This document shows positions 38,772 through 47,313 of a DNA stretch of 64,000 bases, piece by piece. How positions within the stretch are numbered: the first letter of the stretch is position 1; each line of letters begins with the position of its first letter. Below the pieces are notes generated by a model. The model ran no database searches and was not told the origin of the DNA. It saw only the letters and a program-made list of their open reading frames with translations. This DNA comes from Zunongwangia endophytica (GTDB taxonomy: Bacteria > Bacteroidota > Bacteroidia > Flavobacteriales > Flavobacteriaceae). A program made the position numbers and the translations under genes. Where the stretch lies: assembly GCF_030409505.1 (NCBI RefSeq), contig NZ_JAUFPZ010000002.1, positions 3,737,001-3,801,000 on the forward strand, in the 5' to 3' direction.

Positions 38772-39602
38772 TTAAGATTTTTTTCGAGGACGCTTGCCAG
38801 TAGCTTTACTTTTGGTTTTAATTCCCTTAGGTTTCGAATCTTTTTTTGCTTCAGAAAGTTGAGAGGCTTCTTCAGTTTTTGAAGATGAATTTACTAAACG
38901 ATCAATTTCTTCAAGTTCATTTTGGGTAATATGGCGCCATTTTCCGACAGGAACGTCCAACTCGACATTCATAATCCTAACTCGTTTCAGCTTAGTTACT
39001 TCGTAACCAAGAAATTCGCACATTCTTCTAATTTGGCGATTAAGACCCTGAGTTAAAATGATACGAAACTCTTTCTCTCCTGTTTGCTCTACAAAACATT
39101 TTCTGGTAATAGTATCTAAAATGGGGATTCCGTTGCTCATTTCTTCAACAAAACCGGAGTCGATAGGTTTATGAACGCTTACGATATATTCCTTCTCATG
39201 GTTATTACGAGCACGCAGAATTTTATTTACAATATCACCATCACTGGTAAGAAAAATTAATCCTTCACTAGGTTTATCTAAACGACCAATAGGGAAAATG
39301 CGTTCAGGGAAATTAATATAATCGATAATATTGTTTTTCTCCCGTTTTGTATCGGTGGTACACACAATACCTACTGGTTTATTGAAAGCGATATAAACAT
39401 TCGGCTTTTCCTTTTCTTCCGTAGCAATTAGTTGTCCGTCAACCTTTACTTCGTCGCCGGAAGCAATTTTGGTTCCCATTTCAGGAACAACTCCGTTTAT
39501 GGTAACTCTTCCTTGATCGATAAGTTTATCTGCAGCTCTTCTGGAACAAAATCCAGCTTCGCTTAAAAATTTATTAATACGGGTTAAATTCTCTTCAGCC
39601 AT
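38772..39602 (-). CDS. rluF: 23S rRNA pseudouridine synthase (RluF type)
   Basis: RluF makes pseudouridine at 23S position 2604 in E. coli. The 276-residue protein has an N-terminal S4 domain (RINKFLSEAGFCSRRAADKL), the catalytic motif FPIGRLDKPSEGLIFLTSDGD with the nucleophilic Asp, and GLNRQIRRMCEFLGYEV, all closer to RluF than to RluB or RsuA. A Lys/Ser-rich basic tail of about 40 residues ends the protein, as in E. coli RluF. A TATCTTTG box at 39628-39621 may be its promoter. Confidence 0.9.
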   Translation of the reverse strand: MAEENLTRINKFLSEAGFCSRRAADKLIDQGRVTINGVVPEMGTKIASGDEVKVDGQLIATEEKEKPNVYIAFNKPVGIVCTTDTKREKNNIIDYINFPERIFPIGRLDKPSEGLIFLTSDGDIVNKILRARNNHEKEYIVSVHKPIDSGFVEEMSNGIPILDTITRKCFVEQTGEKEFRIILTQGLNRQIRRMCEFLGYEVTKLKRVRIMNVELDVPVGKWRHITQNELEEIDRLVNSSSKTEEASQLSEAKKDSKPKGIKTKSKATGKRPRKKS

Positions 39603-39620
39603 TATAAAATAAGTGTTTTA

Positions 39621-39628
39621 CAAAGATA
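39621..39628 (-). promoter_or_regulatory. -7 box upstream of rluF
   Basis: TATCTTTG on the minus strand, 18 nt before the rluF start, matches TAnnTTTG, but no -33 element is visible at the right distance. Confidence 0.35.
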
Positions 39629-39685
39629 CAAGTTTATGAATTGATGCCGTGAATTAAAAAATTTCAAAAAAAATTAAAACCCGGG

Positions 39686-39710
39686 CAACCTTTTGTAACT
39701 TTTCTGCGTC
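39686..39710 (+). promoter_or_regulatory. ECF-type promoter of the sigma-factor operon
   Basis: GCAACCTTTT with its AAC core (CAAC at 39686-39689) and CGTC at 39707-39710 are 17 nt apart. This is the general ECF pattern of an AAC-type -35 and a CGTC-type -10, 63 nt before the sigma gene, and suggests autoregulation. Confidence 0.6.
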
Positions 39711-39772
39711 TATGTAAATAGAAGCTCTTTTGGCAATAATGATATGAAAATATCGGATATCAAAATTAGTAA

Positions 39773-40333
39773 GTGAAAGTAATTCAACTTTTTAAAAACG
39801 AATCTCAGCTTATAAAGCGGGCAGCGCAAAACAATCGTGAAGCGCAGCAGCAGTTGTATGAGAATCACTCTGGTAAAATGCTTAGTGTTTGTAGGCAATA
39901 TGTAAAAGACATGCATTATGCTGAAGAAGTAATGCTGAATGGCTTTTTTAAAGTCTTTACGCACTTGGATGATTTTAAAGGAGAAGGAAGTTTTGAGGGA
40001 TGGATTCGTAAAATAATGGTGAGGGAAGCCATAAGTTTTCTTCGGAAGAAAAAAAGTTTAGAATTTCCTGAAGATGAATTTGCCGGTTATGGTGAGACTT
40101 CTAATAATATCGATGAAGCTTTGAGTGTGGCACACATACAGCAACTAATTGACAATTTACCCGAAGGTTATAAGTTGGTTTTTGTGCTGTATGCGGTAGA
40201 AGGATATAAGCATCAGGAAATTGCAAAAATGTTGAATATTACTGAAGGAACTTCTAAATCTCAATTGTTTAAAGCGAGAAAAATGTTGCAGGAAAAATTA
40301 ACTAAAAAAGAGACAGGTTATGGCGCCAATTAA
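39773..40333 (+). CDS. ECF-subfamily RNA polymerase sigma factor
   Basis: The 186-residue protein has sigma region 2 (LYENHSGKMLSVCRQYVKDM, then VMLNGFFKVFTHLDDFKGEGSFEGWIRKI-like) and region 4 (LPEGYKLVFVLYAVEGYKHQEI, then MLNITEGTSKSQLFKARKML), without regions 1 and 3. The start is GTG. The gene overlaps the next by 14 nt, and that gene encodes a single-pass membrane protein, the usual place for an anti-sigma factor. An ECF-like promoter precedes it. Confidence 0.92.
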   Translation: MKVIQLFKNESQLIKRAAQNNREAQQQLYENHSGKMLSVCRQYVKDMHYAEEVMLNGFFKVFTHLDDFKGEGSFEGWIRKIMVREAISFLRKKKSLEFPEDEFAGYGETSNNIDEALSVAHIQQLIDNLPEGYKLVFVLYAVEGYKHQEIAKMLNITEGTSKSQLFKARKMLQEKLTKKETGYGAN

Positions 40334-41141
40334 ATTTGAGGAGCACGTAAAGGAGCGGTTGGAAGAGCGTCGTATTTCTCCGTCAGCAGATAGTTGGGAA
40401 AAGCTAAATGCGCGATTAGATAAGAACGAAAATAAACAAAAATCGAATAAAAAATGGTGGTTAGGTATTGCAGCACTTTTGGTAATAGCAATAACGATAG
40501 GAGGATTTATGCTGAAATTGGAGAGTGAAGATGTAGCACCGCAGATTGTTGAAAAACCTTCAGAAAAAGAAGTTGAAATTCGAGAAAATTCAAGGATTAC
40601 TTCCGAAGAAAAAAATAATGAAGTAAGAATTGCTGCGGAAGAAACTAAAACGAAGCCTGAAAAAACTAATAAAACAAACGAACCTGAAATTGTTCCGTAT
40701 AAATCAGCTCAGATTTCAGAAAAGTTACCTGTAAAAATGCAGGGAATACAAGTCGCTGAAACCGAATTGGAAGTTCCGCAGAAAACAGAAGTAGCGTCCA
40801 AAATCGATAAAATCAATCCAAATTTTATAAATCCAATCAAAGCTGAAAATGATTATATCGCACATAACGAAAAATTAATTCAGCAAAAATTGGAAGAAGT
40901 AATTCGTTCTTTACATACGAGTACTGAAGATTCTGTTACCGATGCTGAGGTTAATGCCTTACTGTTGGCCGCCGCTAGCGATCTGGATCAAGATTATAAA
41001 AAGGAATACACCAATAAATACAGCGCCGAAGCTTTACTAGCAGAAGCCGAACGAGAAATAGAAAAATCTTTTAGAGATAAAATTTTCGATCTGTTAAAAG
41101 AAGGATATTCTAAAGCAAAAAACGCGGTAGCACTCGATTAA
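40320..41141 (+). CDS. Probable membrane-anchored anti-sigma factor
   Basis: The 273-residue protein has a short cytosolic N-terminal part (about 1-42, MAPIKFEEHVKERLEERRIS), one membrane helix (about 43-64, WWLGIAALLVIAITIGGFML) and a long, charged Lys/Glu-rich periplasmic part with helical repeats. No zinc-binding anti-sigma motif is present. The role rests on topology and on the 14-nt overlap with the sigma gene. It resembles the regulators that follow ECF genes in many Flavobacteriia. Confidence 0.7.
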   Translation: MAPIKFEEHVKERLEERRISPSADSWEKLNARLDKNENKQKSNKKWWLGIAALLVIAITIGGFMLKLESEDVAPQIVEKPSEKEVEIRENSRITSEEKNNEVRIAAEETKTKPEKTNKTNEPEIVPYKSAQISEKLPVKMQGIQVAETELEVPQKTEVASKIDKINPNFINPIKAENDYIAHNEKLIQQKLEEVIRSLHTSTEDSVTDAEVNALLLAAASDLDQDYKKEYTNKYSAEALLAEAEREIEKSFRDKIFDLLKEGYSKAKNAVALD

Positions 41142-41160
41142 ATAACAATTTTTATCATCA

Positions 41161-41172
41161 CCCAAATTTGGG
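41161..41172. repeat. Palindrome CCCAAATTTGGG
   Basis: A perfect 12-bp palindrome lies in the 89-bp gap before the third gene of the sigma operon. It could be a protein-binding site or a small RNA hairpin; no T-run follows. Confidence 0.35.
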
Positions 41173-41230
41173 GTCATTCATCAATCAGTTTTAGGATTTA
41201 ATTCTAAGACACTAAAAACTAATACTTATC

Positions 41231-42292
41231 ATGAAATCAATTATCATCTATTTCGCCTTTTTATTGTCATCGTTTGCGATTGGTAGTTTAGAGGCTCAGG
41301 AAGAAAGAGAACAAAAAGAATTCAACTTAGATTCTGTTGCTCGTGTACGAGAAATTAAAGAGCAAAAAATTAAAATAGCAACTCAGGAAGAGAAAGACCG
41401 ATTAAAAAAGGAAATTGAAAAAATAAACAAAGATTTAGAAAGCGGTTGGTACGAGAAGGAAGAAGCGGAAAAGAAGAAAAAAGAAGCGGCAAAATTAGCT
41501 GCGGAAAATATTAGAAACCGTATCGCAATTATCGAAAATGAGGTTGATATCGCTGAGCGTAATCGAGAACCAGGGACTTATTTAGAACTCAAGTTGTCGA
41601 AGGGTAAAATAAATTTAGGAATTGATAAGCCAGAGAAAGATCAAAGAATAGAAGAAAAACGTACAAAAAATGATTTTGTAATTGCTTTTGGTTTTAATAA
41701 TGCACTTGCCGATGGACAATCGATCAACGATTCAGATTTTAAATTGGCCGGTAGTCGTTTTTTCGAAATTGGTTGGGCATGGACTACCAGAGTTTTTGAA
41801 AATACCAATTGGTTAAGAATTAAATATGGGCTGTCATTTCAGTTAAACGGATTAAAACCTACAGATAATCGCTACTTTGTACAGAACGGTGATGTGACAA
41901 GATTAGATGAATTTGAATACGATTTGGATAAATCTAAATTTAGAATGGACAATCTTGTAGTGCCTATACATTTTGAAATTGGTCCTTATGCGAATCGATC
42001 TACAGATGGGCATAGAAGATTTTCTACAGAAGATCAAATAAAAATTGGTTTTGGTGGATATGCCGGGTTTAATATCGGAGAACGCCAAAAACTGAAGTTT
42101 AATGATGGCGACGATCAAAAAATAAAAGATAAAAGTAGTTTTAATACGAACGAGTTTGTTTACGGTTTAAGTGGATATTTAAGTTTTGGCGGTACCGCGC
42201 TTTATGCTAAATACGATCTAAACCCTATATTTTCAAGTCCCAATACAGAGATTCATAATTTCTCTTTAGGACTACGATTAGATATAGACTAG
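41231..42292 (+). CDS. Secreted protein with coiled coil and probable outer-membrane beta-barrel
   Basis: Residues 1-22 are a signal peptide (MKSIIIYFAFLLSSFAIGSL, cleavage near EAQ). A Lys/Glu-rich coiled coil covers about 28-115. The C-terminal 230 residues have alternating strands with aromatic ends (FVIAFGFNNALADG, IGFGGYAGFNIG, FVYGLSGYLSFGGTALYAKYD-like) and finish in RLDID, like small barrel families in Bacteroidota. It follows the sigma/anti-sigma pair and may be its target or sensor partner. No enzymatic motif is seen. Confidence 0.7.
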   Translation: MKSIIIYFAFLLSSFAIGSLEAQEEREQKEFNLDSVARVREIKEQKIKIATQEEKDRLKKEIEKINKDLESGWYEKEEAEKKKKEAAKLAAENIRNRIAIIENEVDIAERNREPGTYLELKLSKGKINLGIDKPEKDQRIEEKRTKNDFVIAFGFNNALADGQSINDSDFKLAGSRFFEIGWAWTTRVFENTNWLRIKYGLSFQLNGLKPTDNRYFVQNGDVTRLDEFEYDLDKSKFRMDNLVVPIHFEIGPYANRSTDGHRRFSTEDQIKIGFGGYAGFNIGERQKLKFNDGDDQKIKDKSSFNTNEFVYGLSGYLSFGGTALYAKYDLNPIFSSPNTEIHNFSLGLRLDID

Positions 42293-42316
42293 TCACTATA
42301 TAATTTGTATTTTTGC

Positions 42317-42349
42317 AGACCTTGTTGCTAATGCGACAAGGTCTTTTTT
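42317..42349 (+). terminator. Intrinsic terminator before dnaG
   Basis: AGACCTTGT plus GC pairs with GC plus ACAAGGTCT around a TAAT loop, followed by TTTTTA. It closes the sigma-factor operon. Confidence 0.88.
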
Positions 42350-42390
42350 ATTTTCTCTAGCGCTAAAAATCCTTCAAAAATTATCCAAAT

Positions 42391-44370
42391 TTGATTGCTA
42401 AAAGTACCATAGATAATGTGTTTGAGACCGCCCGGGTAGAGGAGGTGATTCAGGATTTTGTACAGCTTAAAAAATCAGGAACTAACTTTAAAGGTTTAAG
42501 TCCGTTTACAGACGAGCGTAGCCCAAGTTTTATGGTGTCGCCTGTTAAACAGATCTGGAAAGATTTCTCTAGCGGAAAAGGAGGGAACGTTGTTGCATTT
42601 TTAATGGAACACGAACACTTTACCTATCCTGAAGCCATAAAGTATCTGGCTAAAAAATATGGAATCGAAATTGAGGAAACTCAACAGACCGATGAGCAAA
42701 AAGTGCAGGCTGATGAGCGTGAAAGTATGTATTTGGTTTCTGAATTTGCCAATAAATATTTTCAGAAAATTCTGCATAAAACTGATGCGGGGCAGGCTAT
42801 CGGGCTTAGTTACTTTAAAGAACGAGGTTTTACTAACGAAACCATTAAGAAATTTCAGCTTGGATATTGTTTAGATGAATGGGATGCTTTTACTAAAGAA
42901 GCTTTAGCTGAAGGTTACAAACTCGATTATCTGGAAAAAACAGGGCTGTCTATCGTTAAAGGCGAACGACAATTTGATCGTTTTAAAGGTCGGGTGATGT
43001 TTCCTATCCATTCCATGTCTGGACGGGTTTTAGGCTTTGGAGGTCGAATTTTAACTTCAGATAAGAAAGCAGCAAAATATCTCAATTCGCCAGAAAGTGA
43101 TATTTACCATAAAAGTAAAGTTCTTTACGGGATTTCGTATGCCAAGCAAGCGATAGCAAAAGAAGATAATTGTTATTTGGTTGAAGGGTATACCGATGTT
43201 ATTCAGTTTCATCAAAGTGGTGTAGAGAATGTGGTTTCCTCTTCTGGAACAGCTTTAACATCAGAGCAGATTCGGCTTATAAGTAGGCTTACCAAAAATA
43301 TCACCGTATTATTTGATGGAGATGCAGCCGGAATTCGAGCTTCACTTCGCGGGATCGATTTGATCTTAGAGCAGGGAATGAACGTGAAAGTCTGCAGTTT
43401 CCCTGAAGGTGAAGATCCAGATAGTTTCGCAAGAAAAAATTCTGAAGAACAACTGAAGGAGTTTTTAACTGAAAATGCAACCGATTTTATAAGTTTTAAG
43501 GCGTCTTTATTAATGAAAGATGCTAAGAACGATCCCGTAAAAAAGGCAGCGCTTATTCGGGATATGGTAAGCAGTATTGCTAAGATCCCAGATACTATTC
43601 AGCAGGAAGTTTACTTGCAGGAATGTTCAAGAATCATGGATATTTCTGAAGATGTCTTGTTTTCTACCTTGGCACAGCTTACCAAAAAAGGTGCGCAAGA
43701 TCAAAAGAGAGCTGGGAAAACAGAACAGAAGAGTTTTCAAGTTGTAAAAGACACGTCACCACAGCAAGACAAAGTAATACGTCGTGTGGACGAATTGCAT
43801 GTGTTAGAAAAAGGAATTGTGAGTGCACTTTTACTCTACGGAAATGAAAAAAGAGAGTTTGAGGAAATGTTTCTTGAAGCAGATGATACCGGAGAACCAG
43901 TTTTAAAAAGCACACAGGTTGAACAAAAAGTTTCTCGTAAAATTTATCTAGATCTACAGGAAGATGAAATTGCTTTAGCGAATCCTGATTTTAGATCGAT
44001 TTACGAGTATCTAATTGAATATTACAATCGAGACGAAAAAGTTGTAATCGAACAATTTGTAAATGAAATTCCGCCAGAAAAAGCTTCTATAGTTACCGAT
44101 ATATTGATGGCAGAAGAGCAATATCAGTTAAGCGACTGGACGCGCCAGGATATTCCCGTAAAGTCTAAAAAAGAACAGATAGATCGATTGGTTTCAGAAA
44201 CTATTCTGAATTTTAGAAGGCATTTACTAATGAGTAAAATTAAGGAGCTCCAAAGTTCGATGACTGAATTGAACGCTGAGGTTGATAATTCTAACAAGCT
44301 GGAAGAAATTATGGATTACATACAACTTCGCAAAACTATCGAAGGCAAATTAAACCGGGTAACCAGTTAA
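42391..44370 (+). CDS. dnaG: DNA primase with degenerate zinc-binding domain
   Basis: DnaG makes RNA primers for replication. The 659-residue protein starts at TTG with MIAKSTIDNVFETARVEEVI, the family N-terminus. The TOPRIM domain is intact: LVEGYTDVIQFHQSG with the Glu, and VLFDGDAAGIRA with the DxD. The N-terminal zinc domain keeps its fold residues (SPSFMVSPVKQIW, FSSGKGGNVVAFLM), but the four usual ligands are Ser37, Thr40, Asp58 and Ser61. The C-terminal part would contact the DnaB helicase. It converges on the next gene with no gap. Confidence 0.96.
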   Translation: MIAKSTIDNVFETARVEEVIQDFVQLKKSGTNFKGLSPFTDERSPSFMVSPVKQIWKDFSSGKGGNVVAFLMEHEHFTYPEAIKYLAKKYGIEIEETQQTDEQKVQADERESMYLVSEFANKYFQKILHKTDAGQAIGLSYFKERGFTNETIKKFQLGYCLDEWDAFTKEALAEGYKLDYLEKTGLSIVKGERQFDRFKGRVMFPIHSMSGRVLGFGGRILTSDKKAAKYLNSPESDIYHKSKVLYGISYAKQAIAKEDNCYLVEGYTDVIQFHQSGVENVVSSSGTALTSEQIRLISRLTKNITVLFDGDAAGIRASLRGIDLILEQGMNVKVCSFPEGEDPDSFARKNSEEQLKEFLTENATDFISFKASLLMKDAKNDPVKKAALIRDMVSSIAKIPDTIQQEVYLQECSRIMDISEDVLFSTLAQLTKKGAQDQKRAGKTEQKSFQVVKDTSPQQDKVIRRVDELHVLEKGIVSALLLYGNEKREFEEMFLEADDTGEPVLKSTQVEQKVSRKIYLDLQEDEIALANPDFRSIYEYLIEYYNRDEKVVIEQFVNEIPPEKASIVTDILMAEEQYQLSDWTRQDIPVKSKKEQIDRLVSETILNFRRHLLMSKIKELQSSMTELNAEVDNSNKLEEIMDYIQLRKTIEGKLNRVTS

Positions 44371-45012
44371 TTAGACCGCAGGATTAATTTGTAGTAAACG
44401 CGCTTGTTTTATGAGATCTGCAATATTCTCTGCATCTAATTTTTTAAGCAATCTTGCTTTATAGGTGCTTACTGTTTTCTCATTAATTTCCAGAGCTTCA
44501 GCAATATCTTTATTACGCTTACCTGAGCTCAGTAAATTTAGAACTTCGGTTTCTCGAGAAGATAATTTCTTAAACTTAGAAATTTGATTTTGACCTGTAG
44601 AAATTCCGTTATTCAGCTTATAAGTGATTTCTTCATTTAGATAAATACCACCTCTGGCAACCTGTCTTATTGCATTATAGACAATTTCGGCAGAATTGGT
44701 TTTAGAAATATATCCGGCAGCTCCTGCTTTTATCGCACTAAGCGCATACATTTCTTCGGGATGGCAGCTAAATACCAAAATCTTGATATAGGGATATTGT
44801 TGTTTTATCTGTCGCAGCGCATGTATTCCGTTAAGCTGGGGAAGATCAATTTCAATGATCACAACATCAACGCGTCTATTTCCTAAAAAACTATACAGTT
44901 CGTTACCAGAATCAACATGCCCAATTACATTGATAAAATCATTCCCAGAGAGGATATGTTTTATACTTTCTGCAATTACAGGGTGTTGATCGGCGACTAA
45001 AACTGTACTCAT
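44371..45012 (-). CDS. NarL/LuxR-type response regulator with atypical receiver
   Basis: The 213-residue protein has a CheY-like receiver (about 1-120) and a C-terminal LuxR helix-turn-helix (about 148-205, LSSRETEVLNLLSSGKRNKD, then EKTVSTYKARLLKKL). In the receiver, the phosphorylated Asp is Glu54 (VVIIEIDLPQLNG) and the acidic pair is Asp8-Gln9 (VADQHPV) rather than Asp-Asp. The conserved Lys is kept in GYISKTN. No histidine kinase is adjacent. It probably acts without classical phosphorylation. Confidence 0.9.
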   Translation of the reverse strand: MSTVLVADQHPVIAESIKHILSGNDFINVIGHVDSGNELYSFLGNRRVDVVIIEIDLPQLNGIHALRQIKQQYPYIKILVFSCHPEEMYALSAIKAGAAGYISKTNSAEIVYNAIRQVARGGIYLNEEITYKLNNGISTGQNQISKFKKLSSRETEVLNLLSSGKRNKDIAEALEINEKTVSTYKARLLKKLDAENIADLIKQARLLQINPAV

Positions 45013-45112
45013 TTAGATAATAGTGATTTATTTAATAATGCCTTACTACAATCTAAAATTAAACGATAATCCTTATAATGCTGTTCTATTTAATCCAAAT
45101 TCGATAAAATGA

Positions 45113-45904
45113 CTAGTTTTTAAGGTGAACAGGGATTTCGCATACTGGGATAGGATTCATTTTATGTGAATTTGCAGTATTCAGCTTAAGATATGTTTTA
45201 AAAACTTCTTGTTCCCGGCCTTCAAAATCATCTGTCTTTTTGCCTTTTTCCTGCATTTGCATCGCCCACTCTAATTCATCATAACTAGCGCCAAGTTGCA
45301 TTTCATCACTTCGGCTGTCTCCAAACAAACCATCACTGGGAGCGGCAACCATAATTTCTTCGATCACATTTAATTCTTTTCCTAGAGCATATACTTCACT
45401 TTTCATAAGATCGGCTATTGGGCTAAGATCGACACCGCCATCGCCATATTTGGTGTAAAAACCAACGCCAAAATCTTCTACTTTGTTTCCGGTTCCGCCA
45501 ACTAAATATTTATGAAGTCCTGCGAAATAATACAGCGTGGTCATTCTTAAACGTGCACGAGAATTGGCCAAACTTAGATCTACACTTGCAGAAGCTTCTA
45601 CTGATGGTAAAGCGCTTTTAAAATTCTCAAAAACAGGAGTAAGATCTACACTTTCGCTTTTTACATTTGGGAAACGCTCTTTTAAAGAAGCGATATGTTT
45701 TTGCGCACGGCTAACGTGTGAAGGATCCTGGTGTATAGGCATTTCTAAAACTAAAACGTCCAATCCTGTTTTTGCACAAAGCGTCGATGTCACTGCTGAA
45801 TCAATGCCGCCGCTAACGCCAACAACAAATCCATTCATTTTAGCATTTTCAGCATAGTCTTTTAACCAGTTTACAATATGATCGATTACTTTTGTGGTTT
45901 GCAT
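45113..45904 (-). CDS. nadE: NH3-dependent NAD+ synthetase
   Basis: NadE amidates nicotinic acid adenine dinucleotide to NAD+. The 263-residue protein has the PP-loop SGGIDS (residues 31-36), the substrate region NSRARLRMTTLYYFAG and YTKYGDGGVDLSPIADLMKSEV-type motifs. It lacks the glutaminase domain of the long form, so it should use ammonia. It is divergent from gldB, with the two promoter boxes almost touching. Confidence 0.97.
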   Translation of the reverse strand: MQTTKVIDHIVNWLKDYAENAKMNGFVVGVSGGIDSAVTSTLCAKTGLDVLVLEMPIHQDPSHVSRAQKHIASLKERFPNVKSESVDLTPVFENFKSALPSVEASASVDLSLANSRARLRMTTLYYFAGLHKYLVGGTGNKVEDFGVGFYTKYGDGGVDLSPIADLMKSEVYALGKELNVIEEIMVAAPSDGLFGDSRSDEMQLGASYDELEWAMQMQEKGKKTDDFEGREQEVFKTYLKLNTANSHKMNPIPVCEIPVHLKN

Positions 45905-45907
45905 ATG

Positions 45908-45940
45908 TTTGGGTGAATTAGTTTGTAAATAATACCTTTG
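45908..45940 (+). promoter_or_regulatory. gldB promoter
   Basis: TTTG at 45908-45911 and TACCTTTG at 45933-45940 are 21 nt apart, a good Bacteroidota promoter. It gives a leader of about 60 nt. Confidence 0.6.
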
Positions 45941-45944
45941 TACA

Positions 45945-45952
45945 CAAATCTA
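45945..45952 (-). promoter_or_regulatory. -7 box of the nadE promoter
   Basis: TAGATTTG on the minus strand, 40 nt before nadE, matches TAnnTTTG. It lies 4 nt from the opposite-strand gldB box. A CAA/TTG pair at 45979-45981 is 26 nt away, a bit far for the -33 element. Confidence 0.4.
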
Positions 45953-46008
45953 AGACTTAAACATTATTAATAAAAGGGCAAGAACCTAAAACCCGTGATT
46001 TTTGATAA

Positions 46009-46977
46009 ATGCTTATGATGAATAGAATTTTATTTGTCTTTTTTTTATTTCTAAGCCTTATTTCCTGCGATTCTGCATCAGAGCGAGAGAAGGAAATCGA
46101 GAAAATTCCCGTAGATTTTGAAGTTGTACGATTTGATAAGCTTTTTGCAGAAGCAAGTCCGCAAAGTCTTCCGCAGTTAAAAGAAGACTATCCTTATTTA
46201 TTTCCGAAGCAATTTCCAGATAGCGTTTGGGTAAATAAAATGAAAGATACCATTCAGCAAGAAATTAAAAGAGAAGTTGAAAAAAAGTATCCTGAATTTA
46301 GCGAAACTGAAGATGAGTTTTATTCCCTTTTTCAGCATATAAAATATTATTTCCCAGAGTTTGAAGTTCCCGATGTGATTACGGTAACCTCTGAAGTAGA
46401 TTACAAAAATAAGATTATTTACACAGGCGATTATGTCTTCGTCTCGCTAGATACATACTTAGGAGAGGATCATAAATTCTATGTTGGGATCGTAGAATAT
46501 TTTACTCGAAACTTCAAAAAAGATCAAATTGTTCCTGACGCTGCGAATGATATTGCAGAAAATTATATTCCAAAACCAGCTTCCAGAACATTTTTAGCGA
46601 ATATGATTTACTACGGAAAAATACTTTATTTGAAAGATATCTGGCTTCCGAAGCAATCAAACTGGCGTAAAATAGGATATACCCAAGAGCAGTGGGGGTT
46701 TGCTGAAAATAACGAAGAAATGGTATGGCGATATTTTGTAGATAACGAGCTTATTTTTGATACCGACGCTAATTTAGCTCCGCGATTTTTATATCCTGCG
46801 CCATTTTCTAAATTTTATTTGTCATTAGATGCAGAAACTCCCGACAGACTTGGCCAGTATATCGGTTGGCAAATGGTAAAATCTTATATGAATAAGAATG
46901 AAGTGTCTATACAACAAATGCTAAAGACCGATGCTGAAACGATTTTTAATAACGCAAACTATAAACCGAAAAAATAA
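46009..46977 (+). CDS. gldB: Gliding motility lipoprotein GldB
   Basis: GldB is required for gliding motility in Flavobacterium johnsoniae. The 322-residue protein has a lipoprotein signal (MLMMNRILFVFFLFLSLISC) with the acylated Cys20 in LISC. The mature part begins with acidic residues and has the family stretch VDFEVVRFDKLFAEASP. The fourth codon (MNRILF) is an alternative start. It overlaps gldC by one base (TAATG). Gliding in this organism is plausible but depends on further gld and spr genes elsewhere. Confidence 0.93.
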   Translation: MLMMNRILFVFFLFLSLISCDSASEREKEIEKIPVDFEVVRFDKLFAEASPQSLPQLKEDYPYLFPKQFPDSVWVNKMKDTIQQEIKREVEKKYPEFSETEDEFYSLFQHIKYYFPEFEVPDVITVTSEVDYKNKIIYTGDYVFVSLDTYLGEDHKFYVGIVEYFTRNFKKDQIVPDAANDIAENYIPKPASRTFLANMIYYGKILYLKDIWLPKQSNWRKIGYTQEQWGFAENNEEMVWRYFVDNELIFDTDANLAPRFLYPAPFSKFYLSLDAETPDRLGQYIGWQMVKSYMNKNEVSIQQMLKTDAETIFNNANYKPKK

Positions 46978-47312
46978 TGGCTTACAAGAAATCTGATATT
47001 AATATTGAAGTTGTAACCGACGAAAATAAAGTGCCAGAAGAAATATACTGGAGTGCTGAAGACGGCAATATTTTTAAGGAGGAAGCAAAAGCGCTAATGC
47101 TTTCTGTTTGGGATGGCAAAGCTCAGGAAACCTTAAGAGTCGATCTTTGGACAAAAGAAATGCCGGTAGACGAAATGAAGAAGTTTTTTCATCAAACCTT
47201 AGTTTCGATGAAAGAGACTTATTACCGCGCTACGCAAGACGAGAAAATGGCCGATACGATGGGCGATTTTTGTGATTACTTTGCAGAGAAATTAGAAATT
47301 ATCAAAAAGTAA
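46977..47312 (+). CDS. gldC: Gliding motility protein GldC
   Basis: GldC is a small cytosolic or periplasm-facing protein encoded with gldB in gliding Bacteroidota; loss reduces gliding. The 111-residue sequence has VTDENKVPEEIYWSAEDG, and KEEAKALMLSVWDGKAQETLRVDLW-type features of the family. It is translationally coupled to gldB. Biochemical function is unknown. Confidence 0.92.
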   Translation: MAYKKSDINIEVVTDENKVPEEIYWSAEDGNIFKEEAKALMLSVWDGKAQETLRVDLWTKEMPVDEMKKFFHQTLVSMKETYYRATQDEKMADTMGDFCDYFAEKLEIIKK

Positions 47313-47313
47313 T

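Noticed and set aside
45537..45857. A 106-codon plus-strand frame inside nadE
   Set aside because: It mirrors the well-supported NAD synthetase reading frame on the other strand.
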